From NCBI GenBank assembly GCA_020697025.1, contig JAJFBO010000085.1, forward strand, positions 1-5,905: a DNA stretch of 5,905 nucleotides. Direction: 5' to 3'. Source of the stretch: Burkholderiales bacterium. GTDB taxonomy: Bacteria; Pseudomonadota; Gammaproteobacteria; Burkholderiales; UBA11063. Numbering within the stretch: the first letter of the stretch is position 1; each line of letters starts with the position of its first letter. Shown in pieces: positions 1 through 5,905 of the stretch. The notes beneath the pieces are model-generated. The model was not told where the DNA came from. It did no database searches and saw nothing but the letters and a program-made list of their open reading frames with translations. The translations under genes were made by a program, and so were the position numbers.

Positions 1-1331
1 AAATTGAAGCAATATTTCAACGTCATCGTGAAACATATTTAAGCAATTGGAACTCTGACCCAACTCTTTCTAACAGTTTAGAAAAAGCAGCAGCTCTTGG
101 CATAAAAATAGTTCGTCTACCTATTACCTGGGTAATACAATATGATAAATCTTATATAATCCAAAAATCAGATGGATCGGAGCAAATTATACCAGCAACA
201 ACGGGTAAAGTTCAATTAATTCCAGATCCGTTTTACCCAAGTAAAAGATGGGCATCAATTCCAATCAATCAACTAGAAGCTATTTTAAAAACAGCTAATA
301 GCAAAGGTACTAAAATTATACTGGATATCCATACTTTCCCAGGTGGGGCTAGTGATGGAACTTATAATGGTGTATGGCCAAATGCACCAAAATTTTGGAG
401 TGTTGAACCGAATATCTATAAAAAGAACTTTCAGACTATCTTTGATAAAGCAACTGCAAAGGAAGAACTTAATAAGTCAAATAATGATACGACTAAAGAT
501 CTAAGTAAAATAAAAATATGTAGTGCTTTTGACGAAACTGGTAAAAAAGCAGGAGTAACTTCGTGGGGAGCTTCACCTGTTGATGTATTATCCACGTTGG
601 CTTATGCTGTAAAAAAATTTGAAAACACACCGGAACTAACTAATAATAATATAAAGCTATACATGAATATTATTGAAACCATGTATGACGAAAAAACTAT
701 TAATCCATTCCAAAATATTGGTACCTGGTGGAAAAGTATAACTTCACAAAATGAACGCAGTAAATGGGCGGTACTTGATATTCATCACTATATTGCCTGG
801 GGTAAAGATTGTAATGATGTTTTTACAGCTAAGCAATTAGATCTTACTTCTGATGGACAAATTAAGTGGAAAGGTCCGGGATATACTAACCCAGTTTATA
901 AAACTGACTCTTTAGGTGATCTACCTTTATACTTGACGAGAATTAAGAAAAATGATGGTTCGTTAAGTTATTCAATAAATGAAGCCGGCTTTACTCAAAT
1001 TAAAGCCTGCAGTAACTGGTTCTTAAATATCCGTAATGAATTAGGCTTATCTAGAGAAGATAAGCTAGCAGCCAGTGAATTTAGCGCAGGCACTAATGCA
1101 GATACTTTTAACTCAGGCGCAAGTGGTGTGGGAACAATAGTCCCAACAAATTTTGCTAAATATCGTAATGAATTTCTTCAAGAACAAGTTATGAATGCTA
1201 ATAAAGAAGGAATAACTGCTATATTTTGGACCTGGGCAATTCCCTATAACAGTAATTTCCAAAATGAATGGTCTTTTTCTAATATCTGCAGTGGAGCAAA
1301 CAAGGCATTATTACCTGGGATATGCAAATAG
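1..1331 (+). CDS. Glycoside hydrolase, GH5-like (resembles exo-beta-1,3-glucanases), 5'-truncated by window edge
   Basis: The frame starting at position 3 is open to the left edge and ends at TAG 1329-1331, giving 442 visible residues; the true start lies outside. Numbering from the first visible codon, the landmarks follow the order of a GH5 TIM barrel: RLPITW at 38-43 (strand with the conserved Arg), LDIHTFPGG at 107-115, an Asn/Lys-rich insertion at about 140-185, a possible acid/base Glu225 in NIIET, GTWW then LDIHHY near 258-263, a likely nucleophile Glu359 in ASEFSAG, and FWTW at 408-411 followed by EWSF. The HHY, E-[FW]-S-A and FWTW...EWSF series resembles fungal-type exo-beta-1,3-glucanases (GH5_9), so a beta-glucan substrate is inferred, not shown. 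Five cysteines (173, 270, 336, 429, 441) suggest an exported protein with disulfides, but any signal peptide is off-window. The canonical Asn-Glu-Pro acid/base motif is not evident. An in-frame TTG at 597 is an internal codon, not the start. Confidence 0.8.
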   Translation, partial: IEAIFQRHRETYLSNWNSDPTLSNSLEKAAALGIKIVRLPITWVIQYDKSYIIQKSDGSEQIIPATTGKVQLIPDPFYPSKRWASIPINQLEAILKTANSKGTKIILDIHTFPGGASDGTYNGVWPNAPKFWSVEPNIYKKNFQTIFDKATAKEELNKSNNDTTKDLSKIKICSAFDETGKKAGVTSWGASPVDVLSTLAYAVKKFENTPELTNNNIKLYMNIIETMYDEKTINPFQNIGTWWKSITSQNERSKWAVLDIHHYIAWGKDCNDVFTAKQLDLTSDGQIKWKGPGYTNPVYKTDSLGDLPLYLTRIKKNDGSLSYSINEAGFTQIKACSNWFLNIRNELGLSREDKLAASEFSAGTNADTFNSGASGVGTIVPTNFAKYRNEFLQEQVMNANKEGITAIFWTWAIPYNSNFQNEWSFSNICSGANKALLPGICK

Positions 1332-1357
1332 AAACTTGATCTTAAAACTTTAATACT

Positions 1358-1385
1358 GAAGGCTTTCTTATTTAGAATAGCCTTC
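1358..1385. terminator. Hairpin between convergent genes, probable bidirectional terminator
   Basis: GAAGGCT at 1358-1364 pairs perfectly with AGCCTTC at 1379-1385. The stem extends inward with TTCT (1365-1368) against AGAA (1374-1377), leaving one bulged T at 1378 and a 5-base loop. It lies 26 bp after the glycoside hydrolase stop and 2 bp after the parB stop, the expected place for a terminator shared by convergent genes. The flanks are AT-rich, but neither side has a clean run of T, so a classical intrinsic terminator is only partly matched; it may instead protect the 3' end. Confidence 0.6.
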
Positions 1386-1387
1386 TA

Positions 1388-2263
1388 TTATCCTATTAAT
1401 TCCAGTAAATTATCTAATTCATCTAATGTTGAATAGCTAAGCACTATTTTGCCACTACCTTTTCTTCCGTGTTTAATATTTACCATCATGCCTAGTTTAT
1501 CGGCAATTTTAATTTCAAGATTTTCAATATCCGGATCTACTAATTTATGCTTAGTCTTTTTTTGTAAAGTGTTTTGGTGTAAAATTTTGGCAACACGCCG
1601 CTCCACTTCAGCAGTAGTTAAATCTTCATCAATTACAACATTCGCTAAAGCTAACTGCACTGTTACAGGTAATGGCAGTAATGCTCTGGCATGTCCCATG
1701 TCTAACTGGCCACAGATCACCATTTCCTGAACCTCAGGATGTAGATTTAATAATCTTAAAATATTGGTTATATGACTACGTGATCGACTGGTTACTTTAG
1801 ATAATTCAGAATGAGTTAATTTAAATTCATCTATTAATCTTTTATAACCTAATGCTTCTTCAATAGCATTAAGATCTTTACGTTGAATATTTTCAATAAG
1901 TGAAACAGCAAGTGCTTCCTGATCACTAAAGTCACGAATAATAACTGGTATTTGTTTAAATCCCGCCATACCGCTGGCACGAAACCTACGCTCTCCGGCA
2001 ATGATTTCATAATGCCCGTTTTTTATCTGCCTTACTACTATTGGCTGAATTAAACCATTATGTTTTATCGAATCTGCTAATTCTTGTAATTCCTGTTCAT
2101 CAAAAAATTTACGTGGCTGAAATTTACCTGGACGTATTTTATCCAATTTAATTTCTATAATTTGTGCCCTGTCTTTTGTATTTGCCTGCTCTAAGCTTGC
2201 TACTGTTTTAGATGCAGTAAGTAATGCATCAAGTCCCCTACCCAGACCTTTTAATTTTGTCAT
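1388..2263 (-). CDS. parB: Chromosome partitioning protein ParB
   Basis: ParB/Spo0J protein of 291 residues, a usual length for chromosomal members. The family binds parS sites near the origin, loads onto DNA as a CTP-dependent clamp and stimulates the ParA ATPase. The N-terminus carries the conserved KGLGRGLDALL segment (residues 5-15), which supports this ATG start and is the ParA-contacting region in relatives. The ParB/Srx CTPase domain follows at about 35-130, with QPR (49-51), GERRFRA (90-96) and ENIQRKDLNAIEEA (124-137). A helix-turn-helix DNA-binding segment lies at about 149-172 (LTHSELSKV...SRSHITNILRLL), and a C-terminal dimerisation domain at about 244-291. The region at 230-245 is a Lys-rich linker. 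The gene starts 38 bp after parA and is probably co-transcribed with it. All key motifs are intact, and it is the last gene of the minus-strand series. Confidence 0.97.
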   Translation of the reverse strand: MTKLKGLGRGLDALLTASKTVASLEQANTKDRAQIIEIKLDKIRPGKFQPRKFFDEQELQELADSIKHNGLIQPIVVRQIKNGHYEIIAGERRFRASGMAGFKQIPVIIRDFSDQEALAVSLIENIQRKDLNAIEEALGYKRLIDEFKLTHSELSKVTSRSRSHITNILRLLNLHPEVQEMVICGQLDMGHARALLPLPVTVQLALANVVIDEDLTTAEVERRVAKILHQNTLQKKTKHKLVDPDIENLEIKIADKLGMMVNIKHGRKGSGKIVLSYSTLDELDNLLELIG

Positions 2264-2273
2264 TTAATCAATT

Positions 2274-2280
2274 ACCTCTT
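2274..2280 (-). promoter_or_regulatory. Shine-Dalgarno-like site of parB
   Basis: On the minus strand AAGAGGT precedes the parB ATG, with 10 bases between it and the start codon. The spacing is slightly longer than optimal. It is the clearest ribosome binding site among the minus-strand genes here; prfA and rsmG have only weak matches. Confidence 0.5.
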
Positions 2281-2301
2281 AAAGGATTTGTTTATTATCT
2301 G

Positions 2302-3069
2302 CTATACATTAAGCCGTTTTAGCAATTCTTTAGCTAATGCCATATATGCTATGGAGCCACTAGCTTGATTATCAAAAATTACTCCTGGCAGGCCAAAGCT
2401 TGGAGCTTCTGCTAACCTAACGTTACGCGGAATAAAGGTATTACACATTTTTTTACTAAAATGGGTAAATAACTGCTGTGAAACTTGTAAGGCAAGATTG
2501 TTTCTCTGGTCAAACATAGTGCGCACTATACCTAGTAATTTTATATGTGGGTTTAGACCACTTTTTAATAGTTCGATTGTATTTAATAAATCAGTTAAGC
2601 CTTCAAGTGCATAATATTCACACTGAATCGGTACAAGTATATAGTTTGCCGCTATCAAACCATTTAAAGTTAATAAACTAAGTGACGGCGGACAATCTAA
2701 AAGAATAATGTCATACTGTTTTTTAAGCAAAGCTAGACTATTTTTAAGTTTCAATTCACGCTTATTTAAATCAACTAGTTCAATCTCAGCACCCGATAAA
2801 TTACGGTTTGCCGGGATAATATCGAAACTGGCTTTTTCTATATGCAAAATCGCATTATTTATATCTACCTTATTAATTAAAACATCATAAATTGAAGTTT
2901 TTATCTGATTTTTTTCGATACCACAGCCAGTAGTTGAATTTCCCTGCGGATCCAGGTCAAGTACTAAAACTTTTTGCCTGCGTTTGGCAAATGCAGCAGC
3001 TAAGTTTAAAACTGTAGTTGTTTTACCAACCCCGCCTTTTTGATTAACAACAGCAATAATATTTTTCAT
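2302..3069 (-). CDS. parA: Chromosome partitioning ATPase ParA (Soj-like)
   Basis: ParA/MinD-superfamily P-loop ATPase of 255 residues, the normal size for chromosomal ParA/Soj proteins that lack an N-terminal helix-turn-helix. In the family the ATP-bound dimer binds DNA non-specifically, and ParB-stimulated hydrolysis drives movement of the origin region. The deviant Walker A motif KGGVGKTT is at residues 11-18 and includes the signature Lys11. Walker A' (LDLDPQGNST) is at 37-46 and Walker B (ILLDCPPSLS) at 122-131. The conserved C-terminal block IPRNVRLAEAPSFG is at 213-226. The ATG overlaps the rsmG stop codon as ATGA, which suggests translational coupling; AGAGA lies just upstream as a possible ribosome binding site. 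parB follows after 38 bp. The absence of an N-terminal operator-binding domain argues for a chromosomal system over a type Ia plasmid one. Confidence 0.97.
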   Translation of the reverse strand: MKNIIAVVNQKGGVGKTTTVLNLAAAFAKRRQKVLVLDLDPQGNSTTGCGIEKNQIKTSIYDVLINKVDINNAILHIEKASFDIIPANRNLSGAEIELVDLNKRELKLKNSLALLKKQYDIILLDCPPSLSLLTLNGLIAANYILVPIQCEYYALEGLTDLLNTIELLKSGLNPHIKLLGIVRTMFDQRNNLALQVSQQLFTHFSKKMCNTFIPRNVRLAEAPSFGLPGVIFDNQASGSIAYMALAKELLKRLNV

Positions 3070-3674
3070 AAATTCTCTATTTTAAGTAATAAACGTTCAT
3101 CATTAATACCTGGAATTTTAACTTTTATTTGTAAAGAGTTCATAACTATTTCATCAGGCTTACTTTTCATGGCAATAAAATAACCATTTTCCACTAACAG
3201 ATGCCTGGCTACCTTGATAAAAAGCTGTGTACTGGCAAATGCTCTGGATATAACTATATCAAACTTTTGCTGCGGTATATGCTTCTCTACTCTGGTACAG
3301 ACAACAGATGCATTATTTAAACCAAGTTCAATTATAACCTGCTTTAAAAATGTACATTTTTTCTGGTTACTATCTAATAACCTTACTTGGATTAAAGGGT
3401 TCCATATTGCCAGGATAATTCCCGGAACGCCCATACCACTTCCAATATCAATAATTTTGTTAGCCTCAAGTATATATGGTACAACAGTCAGGCCATCAAG
3501 TAAATGATGAGTTATTATATGGTTAGTTTTAATAATGGCAGTTAAGCTATAAACTTTATTCCATTTTTGTAATAAGCAAGTATATTTGGTTAATTGCACT
3601 ATTTTTTGTTTGTCAGGGATTAAGCCAAGCTCTTTAATCCCACTAATTAGTAGTTCAATTTGTTCATCTGTCAT
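3066..3674 (-). CDS. rsmG: 16S rRNA (guanine-527-N7)-methyltransferase RsmG (GidB)
   Basis: SAM-dependent methyltransferase of 202 residues, close to the usual 200-240. RsmG makes m7G527 in 16S rRNA of the small ribosomal subunit; in several bacteria its loss gives low-level streptomycin resistance. Visible family landmarks are WNKVYSLTAI at 38-47, HHLLDGL at 56-62, the SAM-binding glycine loop DIGSGMGVPG at 76-85, LLDSNQKKCTFL at 99-110, SRAFAS at 143-148 and AMKSK at 168-172. The C-terminus, PGINDERLLLKIE, matches the family ending. An in-frame stop lies three bases upstream of the ATG, so this is the earliest start; no good Shine-Dalgarno sequence precedes it. The stop codon overlaps the parA start by 4 bp, the widespread rsmG-parA-parB order. 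The 67-bp spacer from the HAD gene could hold a promoter, but none is convincing. Confidence 0.95.
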   Translation of the reverse strand: MTDEQIELLISGIKELGLIPDKQKIVQLTKYTCLLQKWNKVYSLTAIIKTNHIITHHLLDGLTVVPYILEANKIIDIGSGMGVPGIILAIWNPLIQVRLLDSNQKKCTFLKQVIIELGLNNASVVCTRVEKHIPQQKFDIVISRAFASTQLFIKVARHLLVENGYFIAMKSKPDEIVMNSLQIKVKIPGINDERLLLKIENL

Positions 3675-3741
3675 AATTTATAAATGTAAAATTTAATTTT
3701 AAGAGTACTACTTATTTCTACTTCAGGGTATAAAGCTACCA

Positions 3742-4386
3742 TTATTTCTTCCATTCCTGAAACTCTATACCATTTACTAAATATCCTTCATTAACATAGT
3801 CAAGAAGTTCAAAATCTCCTCTTGAGTTTCCATAACCATAGCTATAACTAAACTTTAATCCTTCTTGTTTTAGATATTGCTCCAAGCGTTTTACCTTTTC
3901 TTTTGCATAACAGTTTGGTGTAGCAAGTGCCCCTGTAGCGATATTATCTATAAATTCAATTTCAGTTGCAATAACGCCATCTATTTTATGCCTTGCTGCC
4001 CAATACTTTAAATATATAGCTAAATTGGCACTAATTAAAATTACTTTATGTCCATGCTCTTTATGATATTCAAGCTTGGCAAATACTTCAGGCTTAATAA
4101 ATTTACTTATATATCCGTAAGCAAAGCTTTTTGCTTTCTTATCAAGTGCAGTAAAACTTTTCCCCTTGAATAAAATAATTAATATTCTCTCTTTAACCGT
4201 CTCATTATTAATTATTCCAAGTAAGTATAATATGAGATTTGGCAAAATCTTTGGTAGATTAAGAATAAACTCTCCCCAGCCAATACAGTAAACTAAAAAA
4301 GAAAATAAAGTATCTTTTGAGCTTAAAGTACCATCAAAATCAAAGTATGCTGCTATATCTTCTGCTTTAATATTATTACTGATCAT
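3742..4386 (-). CDS. HAD-IB family hydrolase, probable phosphatase
   Basis: Protein of 214 residues with the haloacid dehalogenase fold signatures. Motif I is DFDGTL at residues 16-21, with nucleophile Asp16 and acid/base Asp18. Motif II is ILISAN at 116-121, with Ser119. Motif III is the Lys of AKEKVKRLE (Lys163 or Lys165). Motif IV is GYGNSRGDFELL at 184-195, with Asp191. The helical segment between motifs I and II (about 24-100) is the C1 cap typical of subfamily IB; it includes a hydrophobic stretch at about 38-60 that might touch a membrane but is not a clear transmembrane helix. The layout resembles the subfamily that includes phosphoserine phosphatase-like enzymes and the E. coli phosphatidylglycerophosphatase PgpC. 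The substrate cannot be read from the sequence. The first acidic position often seen in motif IV (GDS) is Asn187 here. It starts 14 bp after prfA, so co-transcription is likely. Confidence 0.85.
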   Translation of the reverse strand: MISNNIKAEDIAAYFDFDGTLSSKDTLFSFLVYCIGWGEFILNLPKILPNLILYLLGIINNETVKERILIILFKGKSFTALDKKAKSFAYGYISKFIKPEVFAKLEYHKEHGHKVILISANLAIYLKYWAARHKIDGVIATEIEFIDNIATGALATPNCYAKEKVKRLEQYLKQEGLKFSYSYGYGNSRGDFELLDYVNEGYLVNGIEFQEWKK

Positions 4387-4400
4387 GATATTATTCTTTA

Positions 4401-5480
4401 TTATCTATTATCCAAACTAGCTAGTAATTCAGCCTGATGTTCAGCAATTAAGGCATCAGTTAATTCGAACAAATCACCATCCATTATCATATCTAATTTA
4501 TACAAAGTTAAATTAATTCTATGATCACTCAGGCGCCCTTGTGGAAAATTGTAAGTCCGGATACGTTCTGACCTGTCCCCGCTACCCACCAAACTCTTTC
4601 TTGTTGCTGCGATTTTTGATTGTTGCTCACGCAATTGTGCATCTTTAATTCTAGTTGCCAGTAAGCTCAAAGCCCTGGCCTTGTTTTTATGTTGTGAGCG
4701 CTCATCCTGACACTCCACTACCAAACCAGTAGGCAAATGGGTAATCCTGATAGCCGAGTCAGTTTTGTTAATATGCTGGCCGCCGGCACCAGATGCACGA
4801 TAAGTATCTATTCTTAATTCAGATGGATTAATTTGTACATCAAGCACCTCATCAGCCTCAGGCATTACTGCAACCGTACAAGCAGATGTATGAACCCTGC
4901 CCTGTGTTTCAGTAGTTGGAACACGCTGTACACGATGAGCACCTGATTCAAATTTTAGTTTGGAATATGCTCCAAACCCAATTATTCTGGCAATTATCTC
5001 CCTATATCCGCCCAAATCAGATATAGATTCAGAAATAATCTCTACCTGCCATGAATTACGCTCGGCAAACCTACTATACATCCTAAATAAATCCGCTGAA
5101 AATAATGCTGATTCATCTCCGCCTGTACCAGCACGTATTTCCAGATAAATATTTTTTTCATCATTAGGATCTTTAGGCAGTAATAATTTTTGTAGTTCAA
5201 TCTCTAATTGCTCAATTTTTCCTTTAGCCATAGTAATTTCATCAGAGGCAAAATCCCTCATCTGCGGATCAATTAAAAGCTCAGTTGCTGTTGCCAGATC
5301 ATTGGCTGCATCAGCATAAAGACGATATGTCGCAACTACTGGCTGTAATTCAGCATACTCTTTATTTAGCCTGGTATACTGCTCCATATCTGAAGTAACA
5401 TCTGGCTGTGATAGAAGGTCACCCAGCTCATTTAATCTTTTGGATAATATTTCTAATTTATCAATTACACTTTGTTTCAT
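4401..5480 (-). CDS. prfA: Peptide chain release factor 1
   Basis: Class I release factor RF1 of 359 residues with the start chosen here, against 360 in E. coli. It recognises UAA and UAG in the ribosomal A site and triggers peptide release. The codon-recognition tripeptide is P-T-T (188-190), the PxT form that marks RF1 rather than RF2 (SPF). The catalytic GGQ is at 233-235 within [14 protein letters not shown]. Other family blocks are [12 protein letters not shown] near 99-110, [14 protein letters not shown] near 114-127 and the [15 protein letters not shown] segment near 302-316. I chose the ATG at 5478-5480 because the protein then begins [10 protein letters not shown], matching family N-termini. 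A TTG at 5493-5495, directly after the hemA stop, would add five residues and has no better ribosome binding site. hemA-prfA is a conserved pair; prmC, which methylates the GGQ Gln and often follows prfA, is not next here. Confidence 0.97.
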   Translation of the reverse strand: MKQSVIDKLEILSKRLNELGDLLSQPDVTSDMEQYTRLNKEYAELQPVVATYRLYADAANDLATATELLIDPQMRDFASDEITMAKGKIEQLEIELQKLLLPKDPNDEKNIYLEIRAGTGGDESALFSADLFRMYSRFAERNSWQVEIISESISDLGGYREIIARIIGFGAYSKLKFESGAHRVQRVPTTETQGRVHTSACTVAVMPEADEVLDVQINPSELRIDTYRASGAGGQHINKTDSAIRITHLPTGLVVECQDERSQHKNKARALSLLATRIKDAQLREQQSKIAATRKSLVGSGDRSERIRTYNFPQGRLSDHRINLTLYKLDMIMDGDLFELTDALIAEHQAELLASLDNR

Positions 5481-5495
5481 AATTTTACTTGTCAA

Positions 5496-5905
5496 TCATA
5501 TATCTAAATTATATAAAAATTTGGTTAAATCCGATAAATCACTTTGTAATTTACCACTAGTTGCACATAAATTTACAGTTGGGTTATGTAAAAATTTATT
5601 GGTTAATTTTATAGAAAGATTATTTAATACGTCTACAACTTCTTCACCATTTTGTAATTGCCGTTTAGCGCCTGATAAAACCTCTAAACGAATATTCTCT
5701 ACGCTGTCTCTTAGAGCTTTAATTACCGGTGTAACTTCTTTTTTATTCAACCAATTCTGATAATCAACAAGTTTAGCATTAATAATAGTATCGGCATGAG
5801 TAGCCGCTAATTTACGCTTTTGTACACCTACATCGACGATTTTTGCTATATCATCTATGGTAAGCATCGTTATTTCAGCATATTTTCTAAGTGCTAAATC
5901 ACTTA
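5496..5905 (-). CDS. hemA: Glutamyl-tRNA reductase HemA, C-terminal part (5' end beyond window)
   Basis: The reading frame is open to the right edge, giving about 136 C-terminal residues of a protein that is usually 410-430 long. HemA reduces glutamyl-tRNA(Glu) to glutamate-1-semialdehyde with NADPH, the first committed step of C5-pathway tetrapyrrole (heme) synthesis, in the cytoplasm. The visible part covers the end of the NADPH domain and the helical dimerisation domain: an LTIDDIAKIVD segment (family Y[ST][VI]DDL), QKRKLAATHADTII, the amphipathic helices around VIKALRD, and KLTNKFLHNPTVNL, which matches the family [KR]LxNKLLHxPT block. The catalytic Cys region lies outside the window. An internal ATG at 5865-5867 lies within the conserved region and is not the start, because homologous residues continue upstream of it (DLALRKYAEIT). 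The stop is 15 bp before the preferred prfA start. Confidence 0.93.
   Translation of the reverse strand, partial: SDLALRKYAEITMLTIDDIAKIVDVGVQKRKLAATHADTIINAKLVDYQNWLNKKEVTPVIKALRDSVENIRLEVLSGAKRQLQNGEEVVDVLNNLSIKLTNKFLHNPTVNLCATSGKLQSDLSDLTKFLYNLDI

Noticed and set aside
27..35. CGTGAAACA, matching half of the parS consensus TGTTTCACGTGAAACA
   Set aside because: The left half of the palindrome does not match (about 10 of 16 bases overall) and the site lies inside coding sequence. Other GTGAAAC pieces near 1901 and 2477 are also only half sites, so no parS is called.
597..599. TTG as the start of a 244-residue protein
   Set aside because: The frame is open to the left edge and the upstream codons encode conserved GH5 motifs, so this TTG is an internal Leu codon.
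1449..1730. Plus-strand open frame antisense to parB (and similar ones at 2708-2890, 3214-3507, 4960-5148, 5440-5760)
   Set aside because: All lie opposite well-supported conserved genes and their translations show no recognisable domain; they are shadows of the real genes.
3675..3741. Possible promoter in the spacer before rsmG
   Set aside because: The stretch is AT-rich with TATAAA-like and TTTACA-like pieces, but none forms a -35/-10 pair with proper spacing upstream of the start. No small ORF or hairpin is evident either.
4401..5480. Release factor 2 (prfB) as an alternative
   Set aside because: The recognition tripeptide is PTT (PxT class), not SPF, there is no programmed frameshift, and the hemA neighbour fits RF1.
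5865..5867. ATG as the start of a 123-residue protein
   Set aside because: HemA homology and the open frame continue upstream to the right edge; this is an internal Met.

Overview
The window reads as part of the chromosome of an AT-rich, probably Gram-negative bacterium. The minus-strand genes (hemA, prfA, rsmG, parA, parB) are all housekeeping genes whose proteins resemble proteobacterial versions, and the hemA-prfA pair is common in beta- and gammaproteobacteria. A low-GC member of one of those classes is my best guess, but the sequence alone does not fix the genus.

Layout. From 1 to 1331, on the plus strand, lies the 3' part of a glycoside hydrolase gene that resembles GH5 exo-beta-1,3-glucanases. 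Its frame is open to the left edge, so its start is outside the window. A hairpin at 1358-1385 sits between this gene and the end of parB, where the two transcription units converge. From 5905 down to 1388, all on the minus strand and in transcription order, come: the 3' end of hemA (glutamyl-tRNA reductase), prfA (peptide chain release factor 1), a HAD-IB family phosphatase-like gene, rsmG (16S rRNA m7G527 methyltransferase), parA and parB (chromosome partitioning). Spacings are 15 bp from hemA to the preferred prfA start, 14 bp from prfA to the HAD gene, 67 bp from the HAD gene to rsmG, a 4-bp ATGA overlap from rsmG to parA, and 38 bp from parA to parB. This fits one long operon or two consecutive ones (hemA-prfA-HAD and rsmG-parA-parB).

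Functionally the minus-strand genes cover tetrapyrrole synthesis, translation termination, rRNA modification and chromosome segregation. They are neighbours rather than one pathway, although ParA and ParB act together. The convergent glycoside hydrolase is the accessory element: a carbohydrate-active enzyme, probably exported, next to core genes. No RNA gene, CRISPR array, insertion sequence, full parS site or intergenic stretch over 70 bp was seen. I found no convincing new multi-gene system. The points most worth checking are the active site of the glycoside hydrolase and the HAD gene in the place where prmC often follows prfA.
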